A DNA stretch of 7,026 nt from a bacterium. Lineage in GTDB: Bacteria; Sumerlaeota; Sumerlaeia; UBA8349. Shown here piece after piece: positions 1 through 5,047 of this stretch (position 1 is its first letter; the number at the start of each line of letters is the position of its first letter). Made by a program: the position numbers and the translations under genes. The stretch covers positions 1-7,026 of the forward strand of contig JABMPG010000530.1 in the NCBI GenBank assembly GCA_013203855.1, in the 5' to 3' direction. The notes beneath the pieces were generated by a model, which saw only the letters and a program-made list of their open reading frames with translations, searched no databases and was not told where the DNA came from.

Positions 1-2
1 CG

Positions 3-752
3 CTGAGTGCGGACGACTGGCATTCGAGATTCTACGACTTGTCCTTCGGGCGAATCGCCCCGTTTCTCACCAACGCGGCGGACGACGGCCTGCGAGATGA
101 TCTCCTCGACCAGCTTCTCGACACGGCCCGGATCGCCGGTTTCAACCATCTCATCACGCGGGTCGACGGCTCGGAGTTCGCGGCTCAGCGAGCGCTAGCC
201 TCCCGGGGCTTCAATCTTGTGGACGTGTCGGTGAAGATGAGCGGCCCCATCGCTGGCGGAGCCCCTCCGGCAATCGATCCCGACATGGCGGTCCGCTCCT
301 ATCGCGATTCCGATCTGCCGACCCTCATGGGTATGGTGGCCACGTCCCATCCACACAACCACTACTACAACGACCCCCACTTGTCTAAGGACGGAACCGA
401 CCGGCTCTTCGGCGCGTGGGTGGAGCGGTGTTGTTCAGGCTTGGCCTCTCATGTCTATATTCTCGAGCGGCAGGGGGAGCCGGTGGGTTTCATCCTCTAT
501 CTGACTCCGAAGAGCCTGAACGAGCGCATGGGAACCCGGCTGGTGATTCTGGATTTCGTGTGTATCGACGCGAATGCTCGCGGCGCGGGGCTCGGCCGGA
601 GGCTGATCTCAGAGACCTTGGGCCGACTGTCGACCGAATTCGATCAGATTGAGCTGCGCACGAGCCACAACAACTATGCGGCTCTGAAATGTTACGCCGA
701 TCTCGGGATGCGGATTGTCTCCACCGATTTCGTCCTTCACCGAAACGGATAG
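3..752 (+). CDS. WecD/RffC-like GNAT N-acetyltransferase (5' partial)
   Basis: This protein probably transfers an acyl group from acyl-CoA to an amino group. The reading frame is open to the left edge, so the true start lies outside; a TTG at 39 is internal. The first visible residues (LSADDWHSRFYDLSFGRI) match the N-terminal entry of the E. coli WecD/RffC type, which acetylates dTDP-4-amino-4,6-dideoxygalactose. The N-terminal half (to about nt 285) is the WecD-type accessory domain ending in RGFNLVDVSVKM. The C-terminal half is the GNAT fold. Motif A has the acetyl-CoA pyrophosphate loop RGAGLG (579-596) after the strand LDFVCIDANA, and motif B is HNNYAALKCYADLGM (666-710). The stop is TAG at 750. 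A sugar-nucleotide substrate is inferred from the two-part architecture only; no glycan genes are visible to support it. The GNAT assignment is firm, the WecD-like subgroup likely. Confidence 0.85.
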   Translation: MSADDWHSRFYDLSFGRIAPFLTNAADDGLRDDLLDQLLDTARIAGFNHLITRVDGSEFAAQRALASRGFNLVDVSVKMSGPIAGGAPPAIDPDMAVRSYRDSDLPTLMGMVATSHPHNHYYNDPHLSKDGTDRLFGAWVERCCSGLASHVYILERQGEPVGFILYLTPKSLNERMGTRLVILDFVCIDANARGAGLGRRLISETLGRLSTEFDQIELRTSHNNYAALKCYADLGMRIVSTDFVLHRNG

Positions 753-798
753 ACCGAGGGCATCTGTCGAGCTATCGAGGCGGTGTTTTGCCGCGCGC

Positions 799-841
799 AA
801 GCCGTGCTTGGGCTTTTCTCCTGAGGCAGCCATCCTGCCCC
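799..841. terminator. Weak hairpins between convergent genes
   Basis: The 118-base gap between two converging genes holds two small inverted repeats. On the plus strand, AAGCC (799-803) pairs with GGCTT (811-815) and runs into TTTT (814-817), a marginal intrinsic terminator for the acetyltransferase gene. On the minus strand, 841-835 pairs with 829-823 (seven pairs, one G-U, loop of five) but no U-tract follows. Either may help end transcription. Neither is strong. Confidence 0.25.
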
Positions 842-870
842 GAGAGATTGAGAAGAGGGTTCTCTGTGGC

Positions 871-1815
871 TTACTGCAAGCCGAGCCAATCCTCATTGGC
901 CGCAGCCAGGCTCTCCGGTTTCCGTGGCTCGAGATACTGCTCCTGGAAGGCGACAACCTGGGGGATGCTGTTCTGGACCAACGTGAAGGAATGACCGCCG
1001 ATCATCGTGCCGTTGTATGTGTGTCCGATGCCCAGCTGGGTCAGGCGCTGGTCGAAGGCGTTGTTCATCTGGAAGTCGAAGGCGGTCGGGCTGGTGATAT
1101 GGAGGATTTTCATGCCCCGGATCTGTTCGATGTGCGGGAACGGATTATACTGCTCCTGCTCCCCGATGGTCGCGCCGAAGAAACTGGGCACGCTGTGGTT
1201 CCACTCCGTGGCGTACTCATCGTTGGGGAAGTCGAGGACGCCGATAATGGGGGTCATGACGCTGAATTTGCCGGGGTATCTGACGGCATAGGAGAAAAGC
1301 CCGAACCCGCCCATGGACCAGCCGGCCAGGCCGCGCCCTTCGGGGTTCAGTTTCACGTTGAAGTTGTCCTCGGCCACCTGGATCGTCTCGGTGATGAAAC
1401 TCTGATAGCGGTGGGTGGCCACGACGTGGCTGTCGATCCACCAGTTCGTCCCGCCATTCGGCATGACGGTGACGAAGGAGGCGGCCTGGAGGAGCGGCCG
1501 GGTGACGTCGTCATCGATGAGGCTCAGGTGCGTGCGTCCGGCGCCGTGCAGAAGATAGACAACCGGGAAAGCGGGGCCATCAGGCGTGTAGCCCGTCGGA
1601 AAGAGGACGGAGAACTTCATCTCTTTCGCCAGCGCGATGCTGTCGAAGGCGCACTCGTAGATATTCTCAGCGAGCAGGGTCTGGCTGGTAATCTCCCATT
1701 CCGCGCCTTCCTCGCACGTATCCACCGGGGCTCCGGCCGTAGCCAAGGCGATGCCTGTGATTGAGAGGGCGACCACCATGCACGCCCTGATTCCCCCGCG
1801 AAGATACCATCTCAT
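871..1815 (-). CDS. Secreted esterase, esterase D / feruloyl-esterase-like alpha/beta hydrolase
   Basis: This is a 314-residue serine hydrolase of the putative esterase family (Pfam PF00756 type: esterase D, feruloyl esterase, antigen 85), probably cleaving an ester outside the cytoplasm. Residues 1-29 form a signal peptide: basic MRWYLRGGIR, a hydrophobic core, then ATAGA before the likely cleavage. LLHGAG (88-93) supplies the oxyanion region. GWSMGG (165-170) is the nucleophile elbow with Ser167, Asp247 is the likely acid, and GGHSF (273-277) carries the catalytic His275. The triad is therefore complete. The frame is open further upstream, but AAGGAGG seven bases before the ATG at 1815 fixes this start; a GTG directly before it is less well spaced. 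The gene stands alone on its strand, divergent from the next acetyltransferase. The substrate cannot be read from the sequence; carbohydrate acyl ester, feruloyl ester and lipid ester are all possible. Confidence 0.9.
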   Translation of the reverse strand: MRWYLRGGIRACMVVALSITGIALATAGAPVDTCEEGAEWEITSQTLLAENIYECAFDSIALAKEMKFSVLFPTGYTPDGPAFPVVYLLHGAGRTHLSLIDDDVTRPLLQAASFVTVMPNGGTNWWIDSHVVATHRYQSFITETIQVAEDNFNVKLNPEGRGLAGWSMGGFGLFSYAVRYPGKFSVMTPIIGVLDFPNDEYATEWNHSVPSFFGATIGEQEQYNPFPHIEQIRGMKILHITSPTAFDFQMNNAFDQRLTQLGIGHTYNGTMIGGHSFTLVQNSIPQVVAFQEQYLEPRKPESLAAANEDWLGLQ

Positions 1816-1822
1816 CACTTTT

Positions 1823-1829
1823 CCTCCTT
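1823..1829 (-). promoter_or_regulatory. Ribosome binding site of the esterase gene
   Basis: The minus strand reads AAGGAGG, then seven bases, then ATG at 1815. This near-perfect Shine-Dalgarno selects that ATG over the in-frame upstream extension to 1896, which would bury the signal peptide 27 residues inside the protein. Confidence 0.85.
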
Positions 1830-1947
1830 GACTCCCCGGTTTGTACTTCGTAGAAAGAACGGGCAGGCTAGCCCTGTTCCGAATTCTCGGCCCCACAACC
1901 CGCTCGTTGCGCTCATTTTAGACACCATCGCCCGATGTCGTCAATGT

Positions 1948-1954
1948 GAAAGGA
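1948..1954 (+). promoter_or_regulatory. Ribosome binding site of the second acetyltransferase gene
   Basis: GAAAGGA lies seven bases before the ATG at 1962 and supports that start. The 146-base divergent gap (1816-1961) must hold promoters for both flanking genes, but I see no convincing -35/-10 pair in it. A short perfect inverted repeat, CATCG-CC-CGATG, sits at 1926-1937 and could be an operator or chance. Confidence 0.7.
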
Positions 1955-1961
1955 TTTTGCC

Positions 1962-2585
1962 ATGATCCGCACCCGTGCCTTCCTCACCCCGGATGATCCG
2001 TCGAGCGTGCCCGCCCTCGAAGGGAAACCGGTCACCATGGTCCGTCCCCATCTCCAGGAGATCCCCCGTCCAACCTTTTCGGCCGGATTTTCGATTCGCC
2101 CGATGCGGATGGATGAAATCGACGTGTGGGTGGCTATCCAGAAAGATAGCGAACCCTTTCGCAAGATCGTTCCTGCCGTCTTTGGTGAGGCCTATGGCGA
2201 CAACGCCGAAGAAATCACCAAACGCTGCTTTCTCATCATCGGCCCTGAGGGAGAAGGCGCGGGATGCATCGGCGCCTGGTTCAATCTCGATTTTCGAGAA
2301 GGCGACTGGGGCCGGATCCACTGGGTCGCCACGCGTCCCGCCTATCGACGACGCGGTCTGGCAAGGGCTGGCCTGGCATACGCTCTCCGACGCATGACAG
2401 AGTGGCATACCCGCTGCTATCTCGACACTCAGTCCAAGCGTCTCGGTGCCATCCGGCTCTATCTCGACTTCGGCTTCAGGCCCGATCTGGAGGAGAAGGG
2501 TTCCGTCGAGACATGGCACGAGATCGGTCGCGAACTCGCCCACCCGGTCCTCGAAGACCTGTGCGCCGGAAAACGACCGGGCTGA
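1962..2585 (+). CDS. GNAT family N-acetyltransferase
   Basis: This 207-residue protein is a stand-alone acetyl-CoA-dependent N-acetyltransferase with unknown acceptor. The GNAT domain begins near residue 43 (FSIRPMRMDEIDVW). Motif A is HWVATRPAYRRRGLARAGL (120-138), in which R129-x-x-G132-x-A134 binds the CoA pyrophosphate. Motif B follows as LGAIRLYLDFGFRPD (161-175). The stretch MVRPHLQEIPRP (26-37) resembles the usual N-terminus of a GNAT group whose members begin around that methionine, so the ATG at 2037 is a possible alternative start. The better-spaced Shine-Dalgarno favours 1962. The gene is unrelated to the acetyltransferase at the left edge, which has a different N-terminal domain. 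It is divergent from the esterase and convergent with the duplicated secreted protein, so it is probably transcribed alone. The family call is secure; the function is unknown. Confidence 0.88.
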   Translation: MIRTRAFLTPDDPSSVPALEGKPVTMVRPHLQEIPRPTFSAGFSIRPMRMDEIDVWVAIQKDSEPFRKIVPAVFGEAYGDNAEEITKRCFLIIGPEGEGAGCIGAWFNLDFREGDWGRIHWVATRPAYRRRGLARAGLAYALRRMTEWHTRCYLDTQSKRLGAIRLYLDFGFRPDLEEKGSVETWHEIGRELAHPVLEDLCAGKRPG

Positions 2586-2645
2586 GAAGAAAAAGATTCC
2601 TGGGTGCATAGTTTCTCGGATAGATCTGATAGCGCGATGGTGCAA

Positions 2646-2807
2646 AGCCCAGGAAAATCGAAGCGCCGCCCTGGGTGAAGCCTCCCAATAATTCGATAGC
2701 CCTGAAGGGGCGGCGGAATTCCCGCGCCTCTTCAGGGCTACGATGGTTACCAACCCGCTAGCCCAAGACGTTGTCTTGGGCTGCGTGTCTTGGCACTTTC
2801 AGCGCCA
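2646..2807. repeat. Cluster of four hairpins, REP/BIME-like element
   Basis: The 340-base gap between convergent genes contains four consecutive inverted repeats. (a) CCCAGG 2648-2653 pairs with CCTGGG 2670-2675. (b) TAGCCCTGAAG 2697-2707 pairs perfectly with CTTCAGGGCTA 2730-2740, and the stem extends inward to about 16 pairs with one G-U. (c) AGCCCAAGAC 2760-2769, loop GTT, then GTCTTGGGCT 2773-2782, a perfect 10-bp stem. (d) TGGCAC 2791-2796 and GCGCCA 2802-2807 with one mismatch. None has a U-tract, so they are not classic intrinsic terminators, although stems b and c could stop or protect both converging transcripts. Hairpins in series at a convergent junction are typical of REP/BIME repeats. 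I recall similar motifs repeated in Planctomycetes-Verrucomicrobia-type genomes, but one window cannot prove copy number. The rest of the gap (2808-2925) shows only a 6-bp inverted repeat at 2896-2918. Confidence 0.6.
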
Positions 2808-2925
2808 TTTCCCTTCTGGCATATCTGGCACAGAACGGAGGATATTTCTGGGAGGCATGGTCATCGAAGGCGCCGCTCCCACGCTTTTCCGTCATTCTCG
2901 TTCAAGACCGGCACGAGACAGGCAA

Positions 2926-4560
2926 TCAGTCGTACATCTCCCAGGTTCCGGCGGCGGCCATGCCCGGATATTTGAAGATATCGAGCCGAACGTTGTCGAT
3001 GTACCCGGTCACCTGCCAGTCCCCCGGCACGTAGGCGAAGCGGTTATAGTACGAGACCGGCCCGAAGCGGTTGAGGGTGAAGTGGTTGTCATCCGGGACC
3101 TCCACAGAGGTGGTCACATCCTCGGTCGTGACGAGCTGTCCGTCGGCGGTCATGGTCAAGGTCATCTCGCGGGTGGCGGGGTCATAGGCCTGGCGAACGT
3201 GATAGAGAACGCCGGTCTGCAGTTCCGTTTTCGTGAGAACCAGCCCGAAATGGTTCAGGAAGATATCGCCTTCCTGGCCGGGATCGGGGCAGAGGGTCGG
3301 CGCTATGTACGAATCCGGCCCGTAGCCCCAGTCGTAGGAAGGCACCCAGGTCCAGTCCGCGATGTTCTTGCACCGGGTCGGGTCGCCCGCGTCGTAGAAA
3401 TCCTTGCCGCTACGGTCGAAGAGATGGTCACCGGCGTTGTGCAGGCCGACCGAGATCTCGAAATAGTCCCCGTTCACGTTGATGTCCGTCAATTCAAGAT
3501 CGAACTCGAAGGTGAAGGAATCCCGATCCGTCACGTCCTGCGGGGTCGGATAGCTCAATGCGGTGGAGGGGCGCAGGGCGTCCCAAGTGAATTCCACGCG
3601 CTCGCCGGCGGCGTCGTAGGACACCAGGTCTTTTTGGGGCAGGCCGTAATCGCGCAGTCCCACATAACTCCAGCCGGGATTCGCGGTGAAATCTTCGTTC
3701 ACGATCTCCTCGCCGTTTACCCACACCTGAACATCGTCGACGGTTCCCTCGATCACCCAATCGTCGAAATTGTAGCGGTTGTGATAGGACTTGATCGTGA
3801 AGCGATCCATGGTGAAAACGTCGCCTGATTCGAGCGCCACGTCGGTGGAGACATCTTCGGTTGTGATGGGCACGCCATTGTCGAGCATGGTAAGGGTGAA
3901 GGTGTGTGCGGCGGCGTTGTAGATCTGATGGACCCGGTACACGTGGCTGGGCTGTAGCGCCGTCGTGCTCAGAACCATGCCGAGATGATTACGAAAGACG
4001 TCGCCCTCTTCGCCGGGATCGGGGCACACGGTAGGAATCATATAGGACGACGGCCCGAAGCCCCAGTCATAGGTCGGCACCCAGGCCCATTCCGCGATGT
4101 TCTTGCTGCGGCGCGGGTCTTTCGGGTCCATGAAGTCCTTCCCGCTGCGGTCGAAGCAACGCGTGCGGGTGGAGAGTGAATCGTCCAGTCCAACCGCGAT
4201 CTCAAAATACTGCATGGAGGGGTTGTTGACGTTCTCGAGGGTAAAGGAGAAAGCGAAGGCGAAATCGTCCGCCTGGGTGACGGTGCGGCCGAGATTCACG
4301 CCATAGACGCTGCTCGGCTTGCCCGCGTCCCAGATGGCCGAGATGTTTTGGTTCGCCGAGTCCCACCCGATAAGGGCGGGATAGTGCGGTAGCGTGCTCA
4401 CGCTTTTCAGGGCCTCGATGGTCCAGTCGCCATAGGTCACGGGGTGGGTCGAGAAATCGTCCTCGACGACGGTCTGGAACTGGCCCGGGGCCGGGGCGGT
4501 CAACATGAGACAGATGGAGAGGATCCAGATGGACAACAGGGGGGTACGGCGGTTCAGCAT
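2926..4560 (-). CDS. Secreted protein of unknown function with two tandem beta-rich domains, under a B12 riboswitch
   Basis: I do not recognise a named family for this 544-residue protein. Residues 1-26 are a signal peptide (MLNRR, then a hydrophobic core, then TAPAPG before the cleavage site). There is no lipobox, membrane anchor or sorting tail. The mature protein is two copies of one domain, about 31-285 and 286-529, plus a short tail. Each copy contains FDRSGKDF, a W-x-WVP-x-YDWG segment, CPDPG-x-EGD-x-F-x-NH and a TTEDV segment. The YRVHQIYNAAAHTFTLTML region resembles the strand pattern of concanavalin/LamG-like jelly rolls, so a ligand-binding role is plausible; no catalytic motif is visible. 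Each copy has two cysteines (135/179 and 397/424). The ATG at 4560 is chosen from AGGAGT seven bases upstream plus the signal peptide. Upstream lie a cobalamin riboswitch and a terminator. The downstream neighbour is on the other strand, so the gene is monocistronic. It may serve corrinoid capture, which is inference from regulation alone. Confidence 0.85.
   Translation of the reverse strand: MLNRRTPLLSIWILSICLMLTAPAPGQFQTVVEDDFSTHPVTYGDWTIEALKSVSTLPHYPALIGWDSANQNISAIWDAGKPSSVYGVNLGRTVTQADDFAFAFSFTLENVNNPSMQYFEIAVGLDDSLSTRTRCFDRSGKDFMDPKDPRRSKNIAEWAWVPTYDWGFGPSSYMIPTVCPDPGEEGDVFRNHLGMVLSTTALQPSHVYRVHQIYNAAAHTFTLTMLDNGVPITTEDVSTDVALESGDVFTMDRFTIKSYHNRYNFDDWVIEGTVDDVQVWVNGEEIVNEDFTANPGWSYVGLRDYGLPQKDLVSYDAAGERVEFTWDALRPSTALSYPTPQDVTDRDSFTFEFDLELTDINVNGDYFEISVGLHNAGDHLFDRSGKDFYDAGDPTRCKNIADWTWVPSYDWGYGPDSYIAPTLCPDPGQEGDIFLNHFGLVLTKTELQTGVLYHVRQAYDPATREMTLTMTADGQLVTTEDVTTSVEVPDDNHFTLNRFGPVSYYNRFAYVPGDWQVTGYIDNVRLDIFKYPGMAAAGTWEMYD
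2974..3705 (-). repeat. Second copy of the internal protein domain duplication
   Basis: This segment encodes residues 286-529, opening with IVNEDF as copy one opens with VVEDDF and closing with GDWQVTGYIDNV as copy one closes with DDWVIEGTVDDV. It keeps the aromatic core (WTWVPSYDWGYGP), the CPDPG-x-EGD acidic loop and His437 of the N-H pair (His192 in copy one). One cysteine has moved: Cys397 replaces a serine of copy one, while Cys135 of copy one is a leucine here. The copies have therefore diverged in their possible disulphides. Confidence 0.85.
3706..4470 (-). repeat. First copy of the internal protein domain duplication
   Basis: This segment encodes residues 31-285, the first copy, opening with VVEDDF. 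Its best-conserved stretch is residues 135-197, which aligns without gaps to 380-442 of the second copy at 44 of 63 identical residues counted by eye. It is slightly longer than copy two because of extra residues before FDRSGKDF and in the N-terminal third. Similarity is visible in the DNA too, for example around 4079-4108 against 3342-3371. Confidence 0.85.
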
Positions 4561-4566
4561 GGTGTT

Positions 4567-4572
4567 ACTCCT
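4567..4572 (-). promoter_or_regulatory. Ribosome binding site of the duplicated secreted protein
   Basis: AGGAGT on the minus strand lies seven bases before the ATG at 4560. It decides the start. The frame stays open upstream to 4875, but that extension runs through the terminator and the riboswitch aptamer and is not coding. Confidence 0.8.
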
Positions 4573-4634
4573 GGGCGGCCGGGCGCGGGAAACCGGACGA
4601 TGTGGGGTGGTCTCCGCGCCGGGCCAAAAGAAAC

Positions 4635-4672
4635 AAAAAAAGCGCCCCTCCCGCGGAAGCGGGATGAGACGC
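4635..4672 (-). terminator. Intrinsic terminator in the riboswitch leader
   Basis: Read on the minus strand, GCGTCTC (4672-4666), a bulged A, then TCCCGC (4664-4659) pair through the loop TTCC with GCGGGA (4654-4649) and GGGGCGC (4648-4642). This gives 13 pairs, two of them G-U. Seven uridines follow directly (4641-4635). It lies about 65 bases after the aptamer and 74 bases before the start codon. That is the arrangement of a transcription-attenuating riboswitch in which ligand binding favours termination. An intrinsic terminator between promoter and start codon has no other obvious purpose. Confidence 0.85.
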
Positions 4673-4695
4673 AGAGTTCTTTTGGGCGGCAACGA

Positions 4696-4742
4696 GCATT
4701 CTTCACTTTCCCTTTTGCGGAGAAGTGAACCGTGAAGCATGC
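4696..4742 (-). promoter_or_regulatory. Alternative hairpins between aptamer and terminator (candidate switch region)
   Basis: Two competing structures are visible on the minus strand. One is local: TTCACTT (4729-4723) pairs with AAGTGAA (4708-4702) and extends to about ten pairs over a short A-rich loop. The other is longer: GCATGCTTCAC (4742-4732) pairs with GTGAAGAATGC (4706-4696) at ten of eleven positions. The second uses the last bases of the 3' strand of aptamer helix P1, so it cannot form with intact P1. This is what a ligand-controlled switch needs, but I do not see how either stem directly sequesters the terminator arm at 4659-4672. The mechanism is inference. Confidence 0.5.
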
Positions 4743-4902
4743 CGTCGGCCGTTTTCTGGCTCCCGGATCGTCCTAGTCTCCCGACGCCTTCCCGCCCAGA
4801 TGGGCAGTGGCTTTCCGCGGGATTTCGTCCCCGGTCACAGCGGCGCAACCGCGAGGGATTTTCACCCTCTTCCACCGCCCAAAGGCGGTTTCCGGCGGCA
4901 TG
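4738..4902 (-). promoter_or_regulatory. Cobalamin (B12) riboswitch aptamer
   Basis: The minus strand carries the ordered consensus elements of a cobalamin riboswitch. Helix P1 closes CATGCCG (4902-4896) with CGGCATG (4744-4738) and continues past one mismatch. An ACCGCC/GGCGGT hairpin follows (4889-4874). Then come GGAA and GGTGAAAATCC (4866-4856), GCCGCTGTGA (4844-4835), AAAGCCACTGCCCA (4814-4801), GGGCGGGAAGGCG (4797-4785), GACGATCCGGGAGCCAG (4772-4756) and the B12 box AGCCAGAAAACGGCC (4761-4747). These match the known order GGTGxAAxTCC, GCCACTGT, GCCACTG, GGGAAGG, GA-x-CCGGGAGCCAG. The AAAGCCACTG loop points to the adenosylcobalamin-type class with an extended J6/3-L5 core. Ligand class is inferred. 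In this family, bound cobalamin lowers expression of the downstream gene, here through the terminator at 4635-4672. Confidence 0.93.
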
Positions 4903-4931
4903 GCCCGCGAGGTTCTATCGCGCAAATAACT

Positions 4932-4960
4932 ATCATACCCTCCGGGGCGGCGCAAGGGAA
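4932..4960 (-). promoter_or_regulatory. Candidate promoter of the riboswitch transcript
   Basis: TATGAT (4937-4932) is a good -10 box. It would start transcription near 4925, about 23 bases before aptamer helix P1. The hexamer 17 bases upstream, TTCCCT (4960-4955), is a poor -35. Position relative to the riboswitch is the main support. Confidence 0.5.
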
Positions 4961-5025
4961 AAGGGCGGAGGAAAAGTTCGTGTTTTGCGGTTTCTACTGG
5001 GGGGAGTGAGATTGCGGTTTGGGGG

Positions 5026-5047
5026 AAAAAGGATTGCCGAATATCCT
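5026..5047 (-). terminator. Weak terminator at the end of the CNNM gene
   Basis: On the minus strand AGGAT (5047-5043) and ATCCT (5034-5030) form a five-pair stem around an eight-base loop, followed by Us (5030-5026). It begins at the stop codon of the CNNM gene. The stem is short, so it may only partly separate that gene from the riboswitch unit downstream. Confidence 0.35.

Noticed and set aside
715..1764. Plus-strand open frame of 349 codons opposite the esterase
   Set aside because: It is antisense to a gene with a complete catalytic triad, signal peptide and strong ribosome binding site, begins inside the end of the acetyltransferase gene, and has no recognisable domain.
1816..1896. In-frame extension of the esterase to 1896
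   Set aside because: It would bury the signal peptide 27 residues inside; AAGGAGG before the ATG at 1815 marks the real start.
1816..1961. Promoters for the divergent esterase and acetyltransferase genes
   Set aside because: Promoters must exist there, but no pair of -35 and -10 boxes with proper spacing stood out on either strand.
1941..2753. Minus-strand open frame of 270 codons opposite the second acetyltransferase
   Set aside because: It overlaps a gene with intact GNAT motifs and a ribosome binding site, and it runs into the hairpin cluster; no domain is recognisable.
2896..2918. Inverted repeat TCTCGT/ACGAGA just after the stop of the duplicated protein
   Set aside because: It has six pairs, an eleven-base loop and no U-tract, so it is too weak to call a terminator.
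2743..3828. Long plus-strand open frame of 361 codons opposite the duplicated protein
   Set aside because: It is the antisense shadow of the minus-strand gene in GC-rich DNA: rich in G, V, H and R without domain motifs, and it begins inside the hairpin cluster.
4561..4875. In-frame N-terminal extension of the duplicated secreted protein (about 105 codons)
   Set aside because: It runs through the terminator and the B12 aptamer, has an odd composition, and would place the signal peptide in the middle of the protein. The AGGAGT site fixes the start at 4560.
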